From Chitinophagaceae bacterium (GTDB lineage Bacteria; Bacteroidota; Bacteroidia; Chitinophagales; Chitinophagaceae): a DNA stretch of 64,000 nucleotides. Location: NCBI GenBank assembly GCA_014879565.1, contig JACSRW010000022.1, forward strand, positions 1 through 64,000, in the 5' to 3' direction. Positions 9,393-19,710 of this stretch are shown here, one piece after another; within the stretch, counting starts at the first letter, position 1; every line of letters starts with the position of its first letter. The translations under genes were made by a program, and so were the position numbers. The notes beneath the pieces were generated by a model. It ran no database searches. It saw only the letters and a program-made list of their open reading frames with translations, and was not told the DNA's origin.

Positions 9393-10733
9393 TCAGGATA
9401 ATTTTTTGAGCGGCAGTTCAACGGTAAAAACCGTTCCCTTGCCAAGTGTGCTTTCCACTTTTATTTCACCCTGGTGGGCTTCCACCATTGTTTTAACATA
9501 ACTAAGTCCGAGACCAAATCCTTTCACATTGTGTACATTGCCGGTGTGTGCCCGGTAGAACCGTTCAAAAATTCTCTTCTGTGTATCCCGGTTCATCCCA
9601 ATGCCATTATCCTCAATCCGGAGTACAAATTTTTTAGCTGAAGATCCGGTGCTGATTTTTATAACCGGGGGTACATTATCCCGTGCATATTTCACCGCAT
9701 TATCCACCAGGTTGTTGACGAGGTTGGAGAAATGGACTTCATCTGCTTCTATCAGGTCATCTGCTGCCTGGAGGGTCAGTTCCACCCTTCCTTTCTTGCT
9801 TTCCAGCTGTAAGGCGAAATTCTCCACCACATCCTGAATGACCTGGTGAACCTGAACCGGTTTTAAAAGCAGGTTCACCTCCTGTTTTTCCAGCTGGGAG
9901 GCTTTCAGAATGGTTTCCACCTGGCGGTTCATCCGCTGATTTTCTTCCTTGATAATCCCGCTGAAATACTTCAGTTTTTCAGGACTGCCGATCACCTTAT
10001 CATTCCGCATGGCATCCACCGCCAGGGAGATCGTGGCAATAGGCGTCTTGAATTCATGGGTCATGTTATTGATAAAATCATTTTTAATCTCCCCGATCTT
10101 TTTCTGCCGGAGCATGGTACGAACGGTCAGATAAAAAGCGGCCAGGATGATAATGGTAAACAGTACGGAGGCGGCGATTCTCCAGCGGAGATCTTTCAGC
10201 ACCAGGCTTTTCAGGTTGGGGATCACCACAAACAGGACTTCATTGACACCCAGGTTTTCCCCGGCTGTACCACTGAAAGCTTCCAGTCCCCAGTTAAAGG
10301 AAAAATTATTCAGGGTGTCCTCATAGGCCGTGATAAAATTCGGGGAAATCTTTTCAAACACATTGTTGCCCATCCTGTCAAAGGAAGCAATCCCGAACTC
10401 AAAATCAATATTCTTCAGGTTATGCTGCTGAAAGACCCGCAGAAATTTTTTCCGGATCTCCTCCACATCGAACCGCTGGCCGATGGTTACCGGTTTGAAT
10501 AGTTCAAGGGTAAAATCTTCCGTCAGAAAACCGCGTTTGGCCGGTCCGGTGGAAAAACCGCCCTTATGCATTGACAATTCGTTGCCCACTTTTTTGGTGC
10601 TTTCTTCCACACTGTGTTTGATCTGTTCCTGCCTGAGCAGTACCATATTATTGATCCAGGATACCTGGATCAGGATCAACCCGATGAGCGAAAGCGTGAT
10701 CAGAACAGTGATGACGGAAAAAATTCTTTTCAA
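9393..10733 (-). CDS. Sensor histidine kinase (orphan in this window)
   Basis: Membrane two-component sensor. There is an N-terminal span at about residues 6-27, a periplasmic sensing region to about 183, a second span at about 185-205, then HisKA and HATPase domains. The phospho-acceptor is H226 in NNMTHEFKTP. The ATPase has an N box (LVNNLVDNAVKYA), G1 (IEDNGIGM), F box (RIFERFYRA) and G2 (GFGLGLSYV). No response regulator gene is adjacent, which is unusual for this class. The signal sensed cannot be read from the sequence. Confidence 0.92.
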   Translation of the reverse strand: MKRIFSVITVLITLSLIGLILIQVSWINNMVLLRQEQIKHSVEESTKKVGNELSMHKGGFSTGPAKRGFLTEDFTLELFKPVTIGQRFDVEEIRKKFLRVFQQHNLKNIDFEFGIASFDRMGNNVFEKISPNFITAYEDTLNNFSFNWGLEAFSGTAGENLGVNEVLFVVIPNLKSLVLKDLRWRIAASVLFTIIILAAFYLTVRTMLRQKKIGEIKNDFINNMTHEFKTPIATISLAVDAMRNDKVIGSPEKLKYFSGIIKEENQRMNRQVETILKASQLEKQEVNLLLKPVQVHQVIQDVVENFALQLESKKGRVELTLQAADDLIEADEVHFSNLVNNLVDNAVKYARDNVPPVIKISTGSSAKKFVLRIEDNGIGMNRDTQKRIFERFYRAHTGNVHNVKGFGLGLSYVKTMVEAHQGEIKVESTLGKGTVFTVELPLKKLS

Positions 10734-10764
10734 TTCTTATTATTGGGTTTGTAAGATACATTAT

Positions 10765-10782
10765 CCTGTTTATTTAAACAGG
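10765..10782. promoter_or_regulatory. Short inverted repeat upstream of the kinase gene
   Basis: CCTGTTT (10765-10771) and AAACAGG (10776-10782) form a perfect 7-bp inverted repeat with a 4-base loop, 32 bases upstream of the kinase start. There is no T-run, so an operator or an mRNA leader hairpin is as likely as a terminator. Confidence 0.3.
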
Positions 10783-10942
10783 TTTGCCACCCCGGGGCCG
10801 GCTGCAAAACTACAACAGTGCGGCCCACCGGTGAAACCCTGATCAGCCACTGGTCTTTTTTTACGCCTACTTTAACGTTTGGGTAATCCGGGAAATTCAT
10901 TTCCGGTATTTTTCATTCCGGATTTTCATCTTAAATTGAAGT

Positions 10943-11494
10943 ATGATTGACCCGGCTCCCGGTATTTTACTGATTGCCGATCCTTTCCTTAAGGATCCCA
11001 ATTTTCTCCGTTCAGTCGTGCTGTTATGTGAACACCAGACGGAGGGCAGTTTCGGTTTTGTCCTGAACCGCCGGATCGCATTCACACTGGATGAACTGGT
11101 TCCGGAACTGGAGGGGCATCCGCTTCCGGTTTATGAAGGCGGACCGGTACAAAAGAATTCCCTGCATTTCCTGCACCAGATGCCGGCCGAAATTCCCGGT
11201 GGTCAGGAAGTGGTGAAAGGAGTTTACTGGGGAGGCGATTTTGAGGTCCTGACCGAATTGATCAAGAACGACCAGGCTGATCCCTCCCGCATCCGCTTTT
11301 TCCTGGGTTATTCCGGCTGGAGTGAAGGACAACTCGCGGGTGAAATGAATGAAAAAACCTGGCTGACCACCGCGGCCAGCCGCCAGCTTGTATTTCATAA
11401 TGACCCGGCAGAAATCTGGAAAGAAGCCCTGCGCCAGTTGGGCGGAGACTATGAAATGCTGATCAATTTTCCGCTGGACCCCCAGCTTAATTAG
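10943..11494 (+). CDS. yqgE: YqgE/AlgH family protein
   Basis: Conserved cytoplasmic protein of the UPF0301 (YqgE/AlgH) family; its molecular function is not established. Characteristic stretches are ILLIADPFLKDPNFLRSVVLL near the N-terminus, GSFGFVLNR, YEGGPVQKNSLHFLH, and FFLGYSGWSEGQLAGEM. The length of 183 aa is normal. It is followed 8 bases later by the ThuA-like gene, so the two are probably co-transcribed. Confidence 0.92.
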   Translation: MIDPAPGILLIADPFLKDPNFLRSVVLLCEHQTEGSFGFVLNRRIAFTLDELVPELEGHPLPVYEGGPVQKNSLHFLHQMPAEIPGGQEVVKGVYWGGDFEVLTELIKNDQADPSRIRFFLGYSGWSEGQLAGEMNEKTWLTTAASRQLVFHNDPAEIWKEALRQLGGDYEMLINFPLDPQLN

Positions 11495-11502
11495 CCCAAA
11501 TC

Positions 11503-12228
11503 ATGAACCGCCTGCCGTTTTTGCTCATTCCGGTAATACTATTATCTATGACCGCTTCCGATACCAGTTCCCCCAGGCCCAGGATTCTTGTTTTTTCCAG
11601 GACAGCCGGCTTCCGGCACAGCTCCATTCCGGATGGAAAGAAAGCCTTGCTGGAGATGGGTAAAAAAGAGGGATTCCTGGCAGATACGACAGAAGATGCC
11701 GGCTTTTTTACCCGGGAGAAACTAAAGGAATATAAAGCGGTGGTTTTTCTGAATACTAGCGGGAATGTGCTGGACAGTGCACAACAGGTTTCCTTTGAAG
11801 AATATATCCATAGCGGTGGCGGATTTGCCGGTGTCCATGCGGCTACGGATACGGAATATGACTGGCCCTGGTTTAACCGGTTAGCCGGCGCCCGGTTTTC
11901 CGATCATCCCAAACCCCAGGAAGCTTTACTCAGAAAAACGGAAGAAATACATCCGGCAACCAGCGGACTCCCCCCGGTCTGGACCCGCTTTGATGAATGG
12001 TATAATTTTAAAGATATGGTATCCGGCATCCGTCCCCTGTTGCTGCTGGATGAAAAAAGCTATGTAGGTGGTAAACACGGTGATTTTCATCCTGTAGCCT
12101 GGTACCGGCCATTTGAGGGCGGCCGGAGTTTTTATACAGCCCTCGGACATACAGCTGAATCTTACCGTGAACCCCTTTTTCTTACCCATTTGCTGGGTGG
12201 TATTCGTTACGCAGCCGGGCTGCCATAA
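11503..12228 (+). CDS. Secreted ThuA-like domain protein
   Basis: A 241-aa protein with an N-terminal signal peptide (MNRLPFLLIPVILLSMTASD) and a ThuA-like (class I glutamine amidotransferase-like) fold. It has RILVFSRTAGFRHSSIPDG, then VVFLNTSGNVL, GGGFAGVHAATDTEYDWPW, and a C-terminal AWYRPFEGGRSFYTALGHT. ThuA-like proteins are linked to trehalose/disaccharide use and often occur as modules of secreted glycoside-catabolism proteins. The actual substrate here is unknown. The gene ends just before a bidirectional terminator shared with atpC. Confidence 0.85.
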   Translation: MNRLPFLLIPVILLSMTASDTSSPRPRILVFSRTAGFRHSSIPDGKKALLEMGKKEGFLADTTEDAGFFTREKLKEYKAVVFLNTSGNVLDSAQQVSFEEYIHSGGGFAGVHAATDTEYDWPWFNRLAGARFSDHPKPQEALLRKTEEIHPATSGLPPVWTRFDEWYNFKDMVSGIRPLLLLDEKSYVGGKHGDFHPVAWYRPFEGGRSFYTALGHTAESYREPLFLTHLLGGIRYAAGLP

Positions 12229-12231
12229 AAA

Positions 12232-12251
12232 AACCCTCCATACGGAGGGTT
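12232..12251. terminator. Bidirectional terminator between thuA-like gene and atpC
   Basis: AACCCTCC (12232-12239) and GGAGGGTT (12244-12251) form a perfect 8-bp stem around a 4-base loop, with A-rich sequence on the left and T-rich on the right. It sits between convergent genes and can end both transcripts. Confidence 0.8.
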
Positions 12252-12273
12252 AATTTATTCAGGTTCTTTTTAT

Positions 12274-12528
12274 TTAAAGTTCTTTAGCGCCTTCCACCAG
12301 CACCGTTACCTTATTATTCAGCACTTCCACAAAACCGCCCTCCACTTCAAAGAAAGCGTCGGCATTTGTTTTATCCCGCAGTACTTTAACCTTTCCTGCA
12401 CGCAGGGCGCTCACCATGGGTGCGTGTTTGTCGAGTACTTCAAAACTACCCGTAAGACCGGGCATCTGCACGCCATAAGCTTCTCCGCTGTACAATTTTT
12501 TTTCCGGTGTCAGTATTTCTACATTCAT
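12274..12528 (-). CDS. atpC: F1 ATP synthase epsilon subunit (short form)
   Basis: Epsilon subunit of the F1 sector, which couples rotor and catalytic head. The 84 residues cover only the N-terminal beta-sandwich (MNVEILTPEKKLYSGEAYGVQMPG, FEVLDKHAPMVSAL, FFEVEGGFVEVLNNKVTVL). The C-terminal helical domain that inhibits ATP hydrolysis in E. coli is absent, as in other short Bacteroidota forms. It lies 59 bases downstream of atpD and is transcribed with it. The other ATP synthase genes are not in this window. Confidence 0.93.
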   Translation of the reverse strand: MNVEILTPEKKLYSGEAYGVQMPGLTGSFEVLDKHAPMVSALRAGKVKVLRDKTNADAFFEVEGGFVEVLNNKVTVLVEGAKEL

Positions 12529-12587
12529 GATATAAACGCTAAAGGATTAATCTGCTCATCTAAAATCTGCTGAATAGTAATGCCCTG

Positions 12588-14174
<1,587 letters not shown>

Positions 14175-14281
14175 TCAAAGATTTTTTGTTGTGGAAAAGG
14201 GGTTGAAAACCCGTCGGGAAAGGCTTTCAGGCAAATAACCGGAAGCTATTCTTCAAGCGGCCGGCCGGGTGTCATTGTCCA

Positions 14282-15355
14282 TCAGATCAATGATTTGTAA
14301 ACTTCCAGGTATGCCTTCGCCTTTTCTTTCCAACTGAATGCCTCTGCCCTTTTACGGATCCGGCCAGCCAGCCCGTTTTGCCCATACAATTCCAGTCCCT
14401 CCCGGAGTACCTGCCGCATATGGGTTTCTTCAAAGCTCCGGAAGTAAAAGGCGCAATCGCCGCCGATTTCGGGAAGGGCGGTTCGGTCGGAGAGAAAAAG
14501 GGGTTTGCCAAACTGCATTACTTCCACTACCGGTGCGCCGAAACCTTCAGCCAGGGAGGGATGCACAAAGGCCAGGCAGTTTTTATAATACCAGGCTTTT
14601 TCTCCTTCAGACAGCGGTCCCGGCAGATGCAAACGGTCGGCCACGCCGAGGCGCTTTGCAGTTTCCTGTATTCCCCTTACATATTCCGGGTCATCAGGCC
14701 GGCCCGCTATAATCATTTCAATGCCTTCTTCTTTCAGCAAAGGGAGCAGTACATGGTAGTTCTTTTTCCTGTTGATATATCCCATCCCAAACAGAAAGGG
14801 TCTTTGCGGCCGCAGCGATCCGGGTTCCAGGCGGGGTGCTGCCACCTGGTGAATCCCGTTATGAATAACATGAACCGGTTTCAGGCCCGTTTCACAATGC
14901 TTCCGTACATCATCACGGGTGAAGGAAGAAATACAAACCAGCGCGTCCGCCTTATCAATGAGCGACTGGGTATGCGCCAGGCTGCGTTTTTTTTCCGGTT
15001 CAGTTTTTCCTTCGTGCAACGGATTCAGATCATGGATGGTCAGCAATACCCGGATATGCGGGTGTTTCTTTTTATCCGGTACAATCCGGCCTGACTGAAA
15101 GGGAGCGTGCCATACCGCACAATCCTTCAGCCAGGGTTTCCACCAGTGCCGCCATCCTTTTTTCTCTTCGCGCACGGAAACGGCGGCGGGAAAATCAGTA
15201 CGTGCACTGTGGGGTACATAACAGGAAATATCCAGCGAGGGATCGTCGAGCAGCAGTTCATTCATTTCTGTGCCAAGATTGAGACAATAGTGATAGAGTC
15301 CCGAATGCGGGTATTTCATCAGATCACAATCGAGCCAGATTTGCTTTCGTTTCAT
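14282..15355 (-). CDS. GT4-family glycosyltransferase (paralogue A)
   Basis: GT-B fold retaining glycosyltransferase of 357 aa. The C-terminal nucleotide-sugar domain shows RPFLFGMGYINRKKNYHVLLPLL, IIAGRPDD, LGVADRLHLPGPLSEGEKAWYY in part, and the E-x7-E motif in AEGFGAPVVEVM, then SDRTALPEIGG. The N-terminus (WLDCDLMKYPHSGLYHYCLNLG) is shared with the divergent gene at 15537. About half of the aligned residues agree between the two, so they are a duplicated pair. A role in cell-surface polysaccharide or LPS assembly is inferred from the neighbouring exporter. The sugar specificity is not readable. Confidence 0.85.
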   Translation of the reverse strand: MKRKQIWLDCDLMKYPHSGLYHYCLNLGTEMNELLLDDPSLDISCYVPHSARTDFPAAVSVREEKKGWRHWWKPWLKDCAVWHAPFQSGRIVPDKKKHPHIRVLLTIHDLNPLHEGKTEPEKKRSLAHTQSLIDKADALVCISSFTRDDVRKHCETGLKPVHVIHNGIHQVAAPRLEPGSLRPQRPFLFGMGYINRKKNYHVLLPLLKEEGIEMIIAGRPDDPEYVRGIQETAKRLGVADRLHLPGPLSEGEKAWYYKNCLAFVHPSLAEGFGAPVVEVMQFGKPLFLSDRTALPEIGGDCAFYFRSFEETHMRQVLREGLELYGQNGLAGRIRKRAEAFSWKEKAKAYLEVYKSLI

Positions 15356-15450
15356 ACCGGAAAAGGATAAATTTAGTCAGCCTGCTGACATGATTTGTAA
15401 CCGGGCCGTTGCTTTTTTTTAAAAAACAGGTTATACCGGGCCGGGCGGGA

Positions 15451-15483
15451 TTGACTTATTCCGGGCGGGCGGCATTATATTTG
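15451..15483 (+). promoter_or_regulatory. Promoter of the glycosyltransferase B / ABC exporter operon
   Basis: TTG (15451-15453), a 22-base spacer and TATATTTG (15476-15483), an exact TAnnTTTG match, lie 53 bases upstream of the ATG at 15537. Confidence 0.65.
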
Positions 15484-15536
15484 ACGTTTCCGGTTATTTT
15501 CCGGGGGTATGTGCCGGTCATTAAGTAAATAAACGT

Positions 15537-16613
15537 ATGAATAGTATTGTTTTTGACTGTGAACGCATGAAATACCCCGACACGGGTCTTTATCACTACT
15601 GCCTGAATCTGAGCCGCGCTCTTCAAAGGCATGCAGACCCGGAAAAAGAAAAACTTTGCTGTTACCTGCCCCCGGCTGCCCGGTTTACCAGTCCGGCGGG
15701 AACAACCGTATTACCACAGCACCCGCTTCATAAATACAGGATGCCGGATCTTTCCGGCCACCGGATCTGGCATGCCACCTATCAGAACACTAATTATATG
15801 CCGCTGCGCGACCGCCGGATAAAGGTTGTGCTGAGTATTCACGATCTGAATTTTCTTTATGATGAAAAAAAATCAGCAGCCAAAAAAGCCAGATACCTGC
15901 GTCACCTGCAGCGGATGGTTGACCGTTCGGATGCCCTGGTGTGTATATCGGCATTCAGCAAAAAAGATGTGCAGTTGCATTGTCATACCGGCAATAAGCC
16001 CCTGCTGGTAATACACAACGGAAGCAATATGCTGCAGCCGCCGGCCCTGCTGGAAAAATCATACAGACCCCGCCGGCCCTTTCTTTTTTCCATAGGCGTT
16101 TTACACCGTAAGAAAAACTATCATGTATTACTGCCCCTGCTCCGGAATACACCACTTGAATTACTGATTGCCGGCTGTCATGAGGATGAATCCTATATTC
16201 ATTTTATCCGGGAGCAATCCCGTATGCTGGGTGTATCGGACAGGCTTCACCTGCTCGGGCGTATCAGTGAAACGGAGAAATCCTGGTATTTCAATAATTG
16301 TAACGCTTTTGCTTTCCCCTCACTTTCCGAAGGATTTGGTCTGCCTGTTGTAGAAGCCATGAGTTGCGGCAAACCCCTTTTTCTTTCCGACCGCACCGCA
16401 TTGCCTGAAATAGGGGGAGAAGTTTCCTTTTATTTCCGGGATTTCTCTCCTGACCATATGCAGGAAGTATTCCGAAACGGCATGCAGGCTTATCATTCAG
16501 GCGATCTGGCGGCCAGGATCCAGGCAAGAAGTTACCGGTTCAGCTGGGAGAAAGCGGCAAAACAGTATCTTGCCCTATACCGTTCGCTGTACGAAGAAAA
16601 TTCCGGACAATGA
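15537..16613 (+). CDS. GT4-family glycosyltransferase (paralogue B)
   Basis: A 358-aa GT-B glycosyltransferase, diverged copy of the gene on the opposite strand. Matching landmarks are FDCERMKYPDTGLYHYCLNL at the N-terminus, VVLSIHDLNFL, ALVCISAFSKKDV, VIHNGSN, HRKKNYHVLLPLL, SEGFGLPVVEAM (E-x7-E) and LFLSDRTALPEIGG. Its stop overlaps the start of the ABC exporter gene by four bases (ATGA), which implies translational coupling. The glycan it builds is therefore a good candidate substrate of that exporter, but this is inference from context. Confidence 0.85.
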   Translation: MNSIVFDCERMKYPDTGLYHYCLNLSRALQRHADPEKEKLCCYLPPAARFTSPAGTTVLPQHPLHKYRMPDLSGHRIWHATYQNTNYMPLRDRRIKVVLSIHDLNFLYDEKKSAAKKARYLRHLQRMVDRSDALVCISAFSKKDVQLHCHTGNKPLLVIHNGSNMLQPPALLEKSYRPRRPFLFSIGVLHRKKNYHVLLPLLRNTPLELLIAGCHEDESYIHFIREQSRMLGVSDRLHLLGRISETEKSWYFNNCNAFAFPSLSEGFGLPVVEAMSCGKPLFLSDRTALPEIGGEVSFYFRDFSPDHMQEVFRNGMQAYHSGDLAARIQARSYRFSWEKAAKQYLALYRSLYEENSGQ

Positions 16614-18448
16614 GAGATGTTTACAGAAGACTGCTTGGATATGCCCGGCCCTGGCGGAGGGTACTGGTTCCTTTTTTTGCATTTACCCTGCTGGCGGTTT
16701 TTTTTACCGTTTTTCAGTATGCCCTGATTATTCCGCTGCTGAATGTACTGTTTGAAACCAGACCCGCCGGCAGTGCTTCACCCCTGCCTTCTTTTTCTTT
16801 TTCGGGTCATTTTTTCCGGGAGTTATTTTATTACCAGGTGTACCGGCTTAAAGCCATGCATCCTGCCTATGCCCTTTATTTTATAACCGCTGTACTGGTG
16901 GCGGCTGTACTGTTATCCAATCTTTTCCGGTACCTGGCGCAACGGACTCTGCTGACAGCCAGAACCCTGCTGGTGAAAAAAATCAGGGAGGCCCTTTTTG
17001 AAAAAATAAACCGGCTGCACCTGGGTTTTTTCACCAAAGAGCATAAGGGAGATTTGATTTCCCGCATGAACAGTGATGTGTTTGAGATAGAAGGGGTGGC
17101 AGCCGGTTCGCTGGAAATCCTGATCCGTGAACCGGCGCTGATTATCGGTTATTTCGCCGCTCTTTTTGCCATTTCCGGCCCCCTTACCCTGTTCACCCTG
17201 ATTATCATTCCGGTTTCAGCTCTCGGTATCGCTACTGTACAGAAAAAACTGAAACGGGATGCTTCGGATGCACAGGCATCGGTAGGCAGGCTGCTTACCA
17301 TTATGGATGAAACCCTGACCGGAATGCGGATTATCAGGGCCTTTAATGCCAGTGGTTTTATTATCCGCAAATTCAGCCGCGAGAATGACATATACCGAAG
17401 GGCCAGTTTGCAGGGATTCCGACGCCGGGAACTTGCCCCTGCTTTTTCAGAAGCTGCCGGGGTGATGGTAGTGGCGGGTATATTATTGTATGGAGGAAAC
17501 CTGATCCTGAGTGGCGGGGCAGCTGGCGCGGGACTGCAGGCCAGCGAATTCATCGCTTTTATTGCCATTTTTTCCCAGGTTCTCCGCCCGGCAAAATCAA
17601 TGGTGGTAGCCGGCGCGAATATCCAGCGCGGAAGAGCTGCCGGGGAAAGAATCCTGGAACTGATTGACCGGAAAGTGGAAATTGAAGACGCCCCTGATGC
17701 CCGTCTGTTGCCCTCCTTTAACAGCCAGATTGAATTCAGACAGGTTGATTTCAGCTATACCAGCCAGCCGGTACTCCGCAATATCAGTTTCACCATAGAA
17801 AAAGGGAAAACGGTAGCCCTGGTAGGTGTTTCGGGAGTGGGAAAATCAACCATCGCCGATCTGATCCCCCGGTTTTATGATGTGAAAGGAGGCGGCATTT
17901 TCATTGACGGAACAGATATCCGGGAATTACAGACAGAGTCGCTGCGGAGTCATATGAGCTTTGTGACACAGGATACCTTTCTGTTCAACGATACGATCTT
18001 CAATAATATCGCATTGGGACAGCCGGATGCCGATCCGGGAAAAGTTATTGAAGCAGCCCGGATAGCCAATGCCCATGAATTTATTGAACAGACGGAACAG
18101 GGATATCAGACGGAAGTGGGTGACCGGGGGATCCGGCTTTCCGGGGGACAAAGACAACGCCTCTGTATTGCCCGGGCTGTTTTTAAGAACCCCTCCATTT
18201 TGATCCTGGATGAAGCCACTTCCGCGCTGGATACTGAATCAGAAAGACTGGTACAGGAGGCGCTTTCCCGTTTAATGAAGGGCCGGACCACCCTGGTTAT
18301 TGCCCACCGGCTTTCCACCATCAAAGAGGCAGATGAAATTATTGTCCTGCACGAAGGACAAATTATTGAAAGAGGTTCGCATACCGAACTCGTGGAAAAG
18401 GAAGAAGGGGTATACCGGAAACTCTCCCGGCTGCAGCATATTGCCTGA
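16610..18448 (+). CDS. ABC exporter, MsbA/lipid flippase-like (TMD-NBD half transporter)
   Basis: Inner-membrane half transporter of 612 aa. The N-terminal transmembrane domain has about six spans to roughly residue 330, followed by an ATPase domain. The ATPase shows Walker A GVSGVGKST (about residue 405), Q-loop FVTQDTFLFND, signature LSGGQRQRLCIARA, Walker B ILILDEATSALD and the switch His in IAHRLSTI. The family exports lipid A, lipid-linked oligosaccharides or other amphiphiles. Overlap with the glycosyltransferase gene (ATGA) favours a glycan- or lipid-linked substrate. Confidence 0.88.
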   Translation: MRDVYRRLLGYARPWRRVLVPFFAFTLLAVFFTVFQYALIIPLLNVLFETRPAGSASPLPSFSFSGHFFRELFYYQVYRLKAMHPAYALYFITAVLVAAVLLSNLFRYLAQRTLLTARTLLVKKIREALFEKINRLHLGFFTKEHKGDLISRMNSDVFEIEGVAAGSLEILIREPALIIGYFAALFAISGPLTLFTLIIIPVSALGIATVQKKLKRDASDAQASVGRLLTIMDETLTGMRIIRAFNASGFIIRKFSRENDIYRRASLQGFRRRELAPAFSEAAGVMVVAGILLYGGNLILSGGAAGAGLQASEFIAFIAIFSQVLRPAKSMVVAGANIQRGRAAGERILELIDRKVEIEDAPDARLLPSFNSQIEFRQVDFSYTSQPVLRNISFTIEKGKTVALVGVSGVGKSTIADLIPRFYDVKGGGIFIDGTDIRELQTESLRSHMSFVTQDTFLFNDTIFNNIALGQPDADPGKVIEAARIANAHEFIEQTEQGYQTEVGDRGIRLSGGQRQRLCIARAVFKNPSILILDEATSALDTESERLVQEALSRLMKGRTTLVIAHRLSTIKEADEIIVLHEGQIIERGSHTELVEKEEGVYRKLSRLQHIA

Positions 18449-18479
18449 TCGCTGTAAGGGTTACATGTAAACACTTTAG

Positions 18480-18487
18480 TAAATTTG
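18480..18487 (+). promoter_or_regulatory. Near-leaderless promoter of the GNAT-like gene
   Basis: TAAATTTG, an exact TAnnTTTG match, ends only four bases before the ATG at 18492. If used, the transcript would be leaderless or nearly so. No convincing -33 element was seen at the usual distance. Confidence 0.45.
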
Positions 18488-18491
18488 CGGG

Positions 18492-19658
18492 ATGCAGCTG
18501 ATTGAAGTCAATTCTCCCCGGTTGGCCCGGGATTTTATCCGGGTTAATGTGGAATTGTACCGGGGTGACCCGAACTATATCCGTCCGTTGGATAAGGATA
18601 TCCATGAAATCTTTGATCCCTCTCATAATAAATCCTTCCGGTTTGGGGAGGCGGCACGCTGGGTTTTACGGGACAAAGAGGGCAAACTGGCGGGCCGGAT
18701 TGCCGCTTTTGTCAATAAAAAATATAAAACCAAGGGAGATACGGTACCGGTGGGTGGCATCGGTTTTTTTGATTGCATAGACGACCAGGCTGCTGCTGAT
18801 CTCTTATTCGATGTGGCCCGGCACTGGCTGCTGCAAAGAGGCATGGGCGCCATGGACGGACCGATCAATTTCGGGGAACGGGACCGCTGGTGGGGGCTCC
18901 TCGTGGATGGATTCAGGCCACCCACGTATTGTATGAATTACAATAAGCCGTATTACCGCCGGTTGTTTGAAACCTATGGGTTCCGCTGTTTCTTTAACCA
19001 GTATTGTTACGGACTGGATCCACGCCGGGAACTGAGTCCGAAAATCCTGGAAAGGCATGCCAACCTGGTCAAAGACCCTGCTATAAAATCCCGTCATATC
19101 AATAAAAACCAGCTGGAGAAATTCGCGGCTGATTTTGCCACGGTGTACAACAAAGCCTGGGCCGGTCACGGGGGTATGAAGGAGCTGAAAAATGAACAGG
19201 TGCTGGCACTGTTCCGGAGAATGCGGCCGGTGATGGATGAAAAGATTGTTTGGTTTGTGTATTATAATGAGGAGCCTATTGCGCTTTTTGTAAATATCCC
19301 GGACCTGAATCAATGGTTTAAATACCTGGATGGCCGGTTTAATTTCTGGGGAAAACTGAAATTTGCCTGGCTGCGGCTCACCCGGAAAAATAAACGCTTT
19401 GTCGGGCTTGCCTTCGGGGTGATCCCCGAATTTCAGGGCAAGGGGGTGGATTCTTACATGATCAATGAGGCCAAATTTGTGGTACAGGCGCTGAAGCAGT
19501 ACGAAGAGTATGAACTGCAATGGATCGGCGACTTTAACCCCAAGATGATCAGTGTCGCGGAAAATTTCGGGGATACTTTTCGCACCCGCCAGTTTATTAC
19601 CTACCGTTATCTTTTTGACCGGAGCAGTGAATTCAGCCGGCATCCCATACTGCACTGA
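18492..19658 (+). CDS. GNAT-like acyltransferase family protein (YghO type)
   Basis: A 388-aa soluble protein with an acetyltransferase-like fold. The C-terminal half contains the acyl-CoA loop pattern VGLAFGVIPEFQGKGVDSYMINE, equivalent to GNAT motif A (Q/R-x-x-G-x-G). The N-terminal part includes NYIRPLDKDIHEIFDPSHN and MGAMDGPINFGERDRWWGLL, strings typical of a conserved bacterial family resembling E. coli YghO. The substrate is unknown. It is followed by dnaX after 52 bases, with no evident functional link. Confidence 0.75.
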   Translation: MQLIEVNSPRLARDFIRVNVELYRGDPNYIRPLDKDIHEIFDPSHNKSFRFGEAARWVLRDKEGKLAGRIAAFVNKKYKTKGDTVPVGGIGFFDCIDDQAAADLLFDVARHWLLQRGMGAMDGPINFGERDRWWGLLVDGFRPPTYCMNYNKPYYRRLFETYGFRCFFNQYCYGLDPRRELSPKILERHANLVKDPAIKSRHINKNQLEKFAADFATVYNKAWAGHGGMKELKNEQVLALFRRMRPVMDEKIVWFVYYNEEPIALFVNIPDLNQWFKYLDGRFNFWGKLKFAWLRLTRKNKRFVGLAFGVIPEFQGKGVDSYMINEAKFVVQALKQYEEYELQWIGDFNPKMISVAENFGDTFRTRQFITYRYLFDRSSEFSRHPILH

Positions 19659-19710
19659 ACTTATGCACAGGCGGGCCCGGTTGCGGCGGGTTCCTTAAAT
19701 TGCAGCCGGT

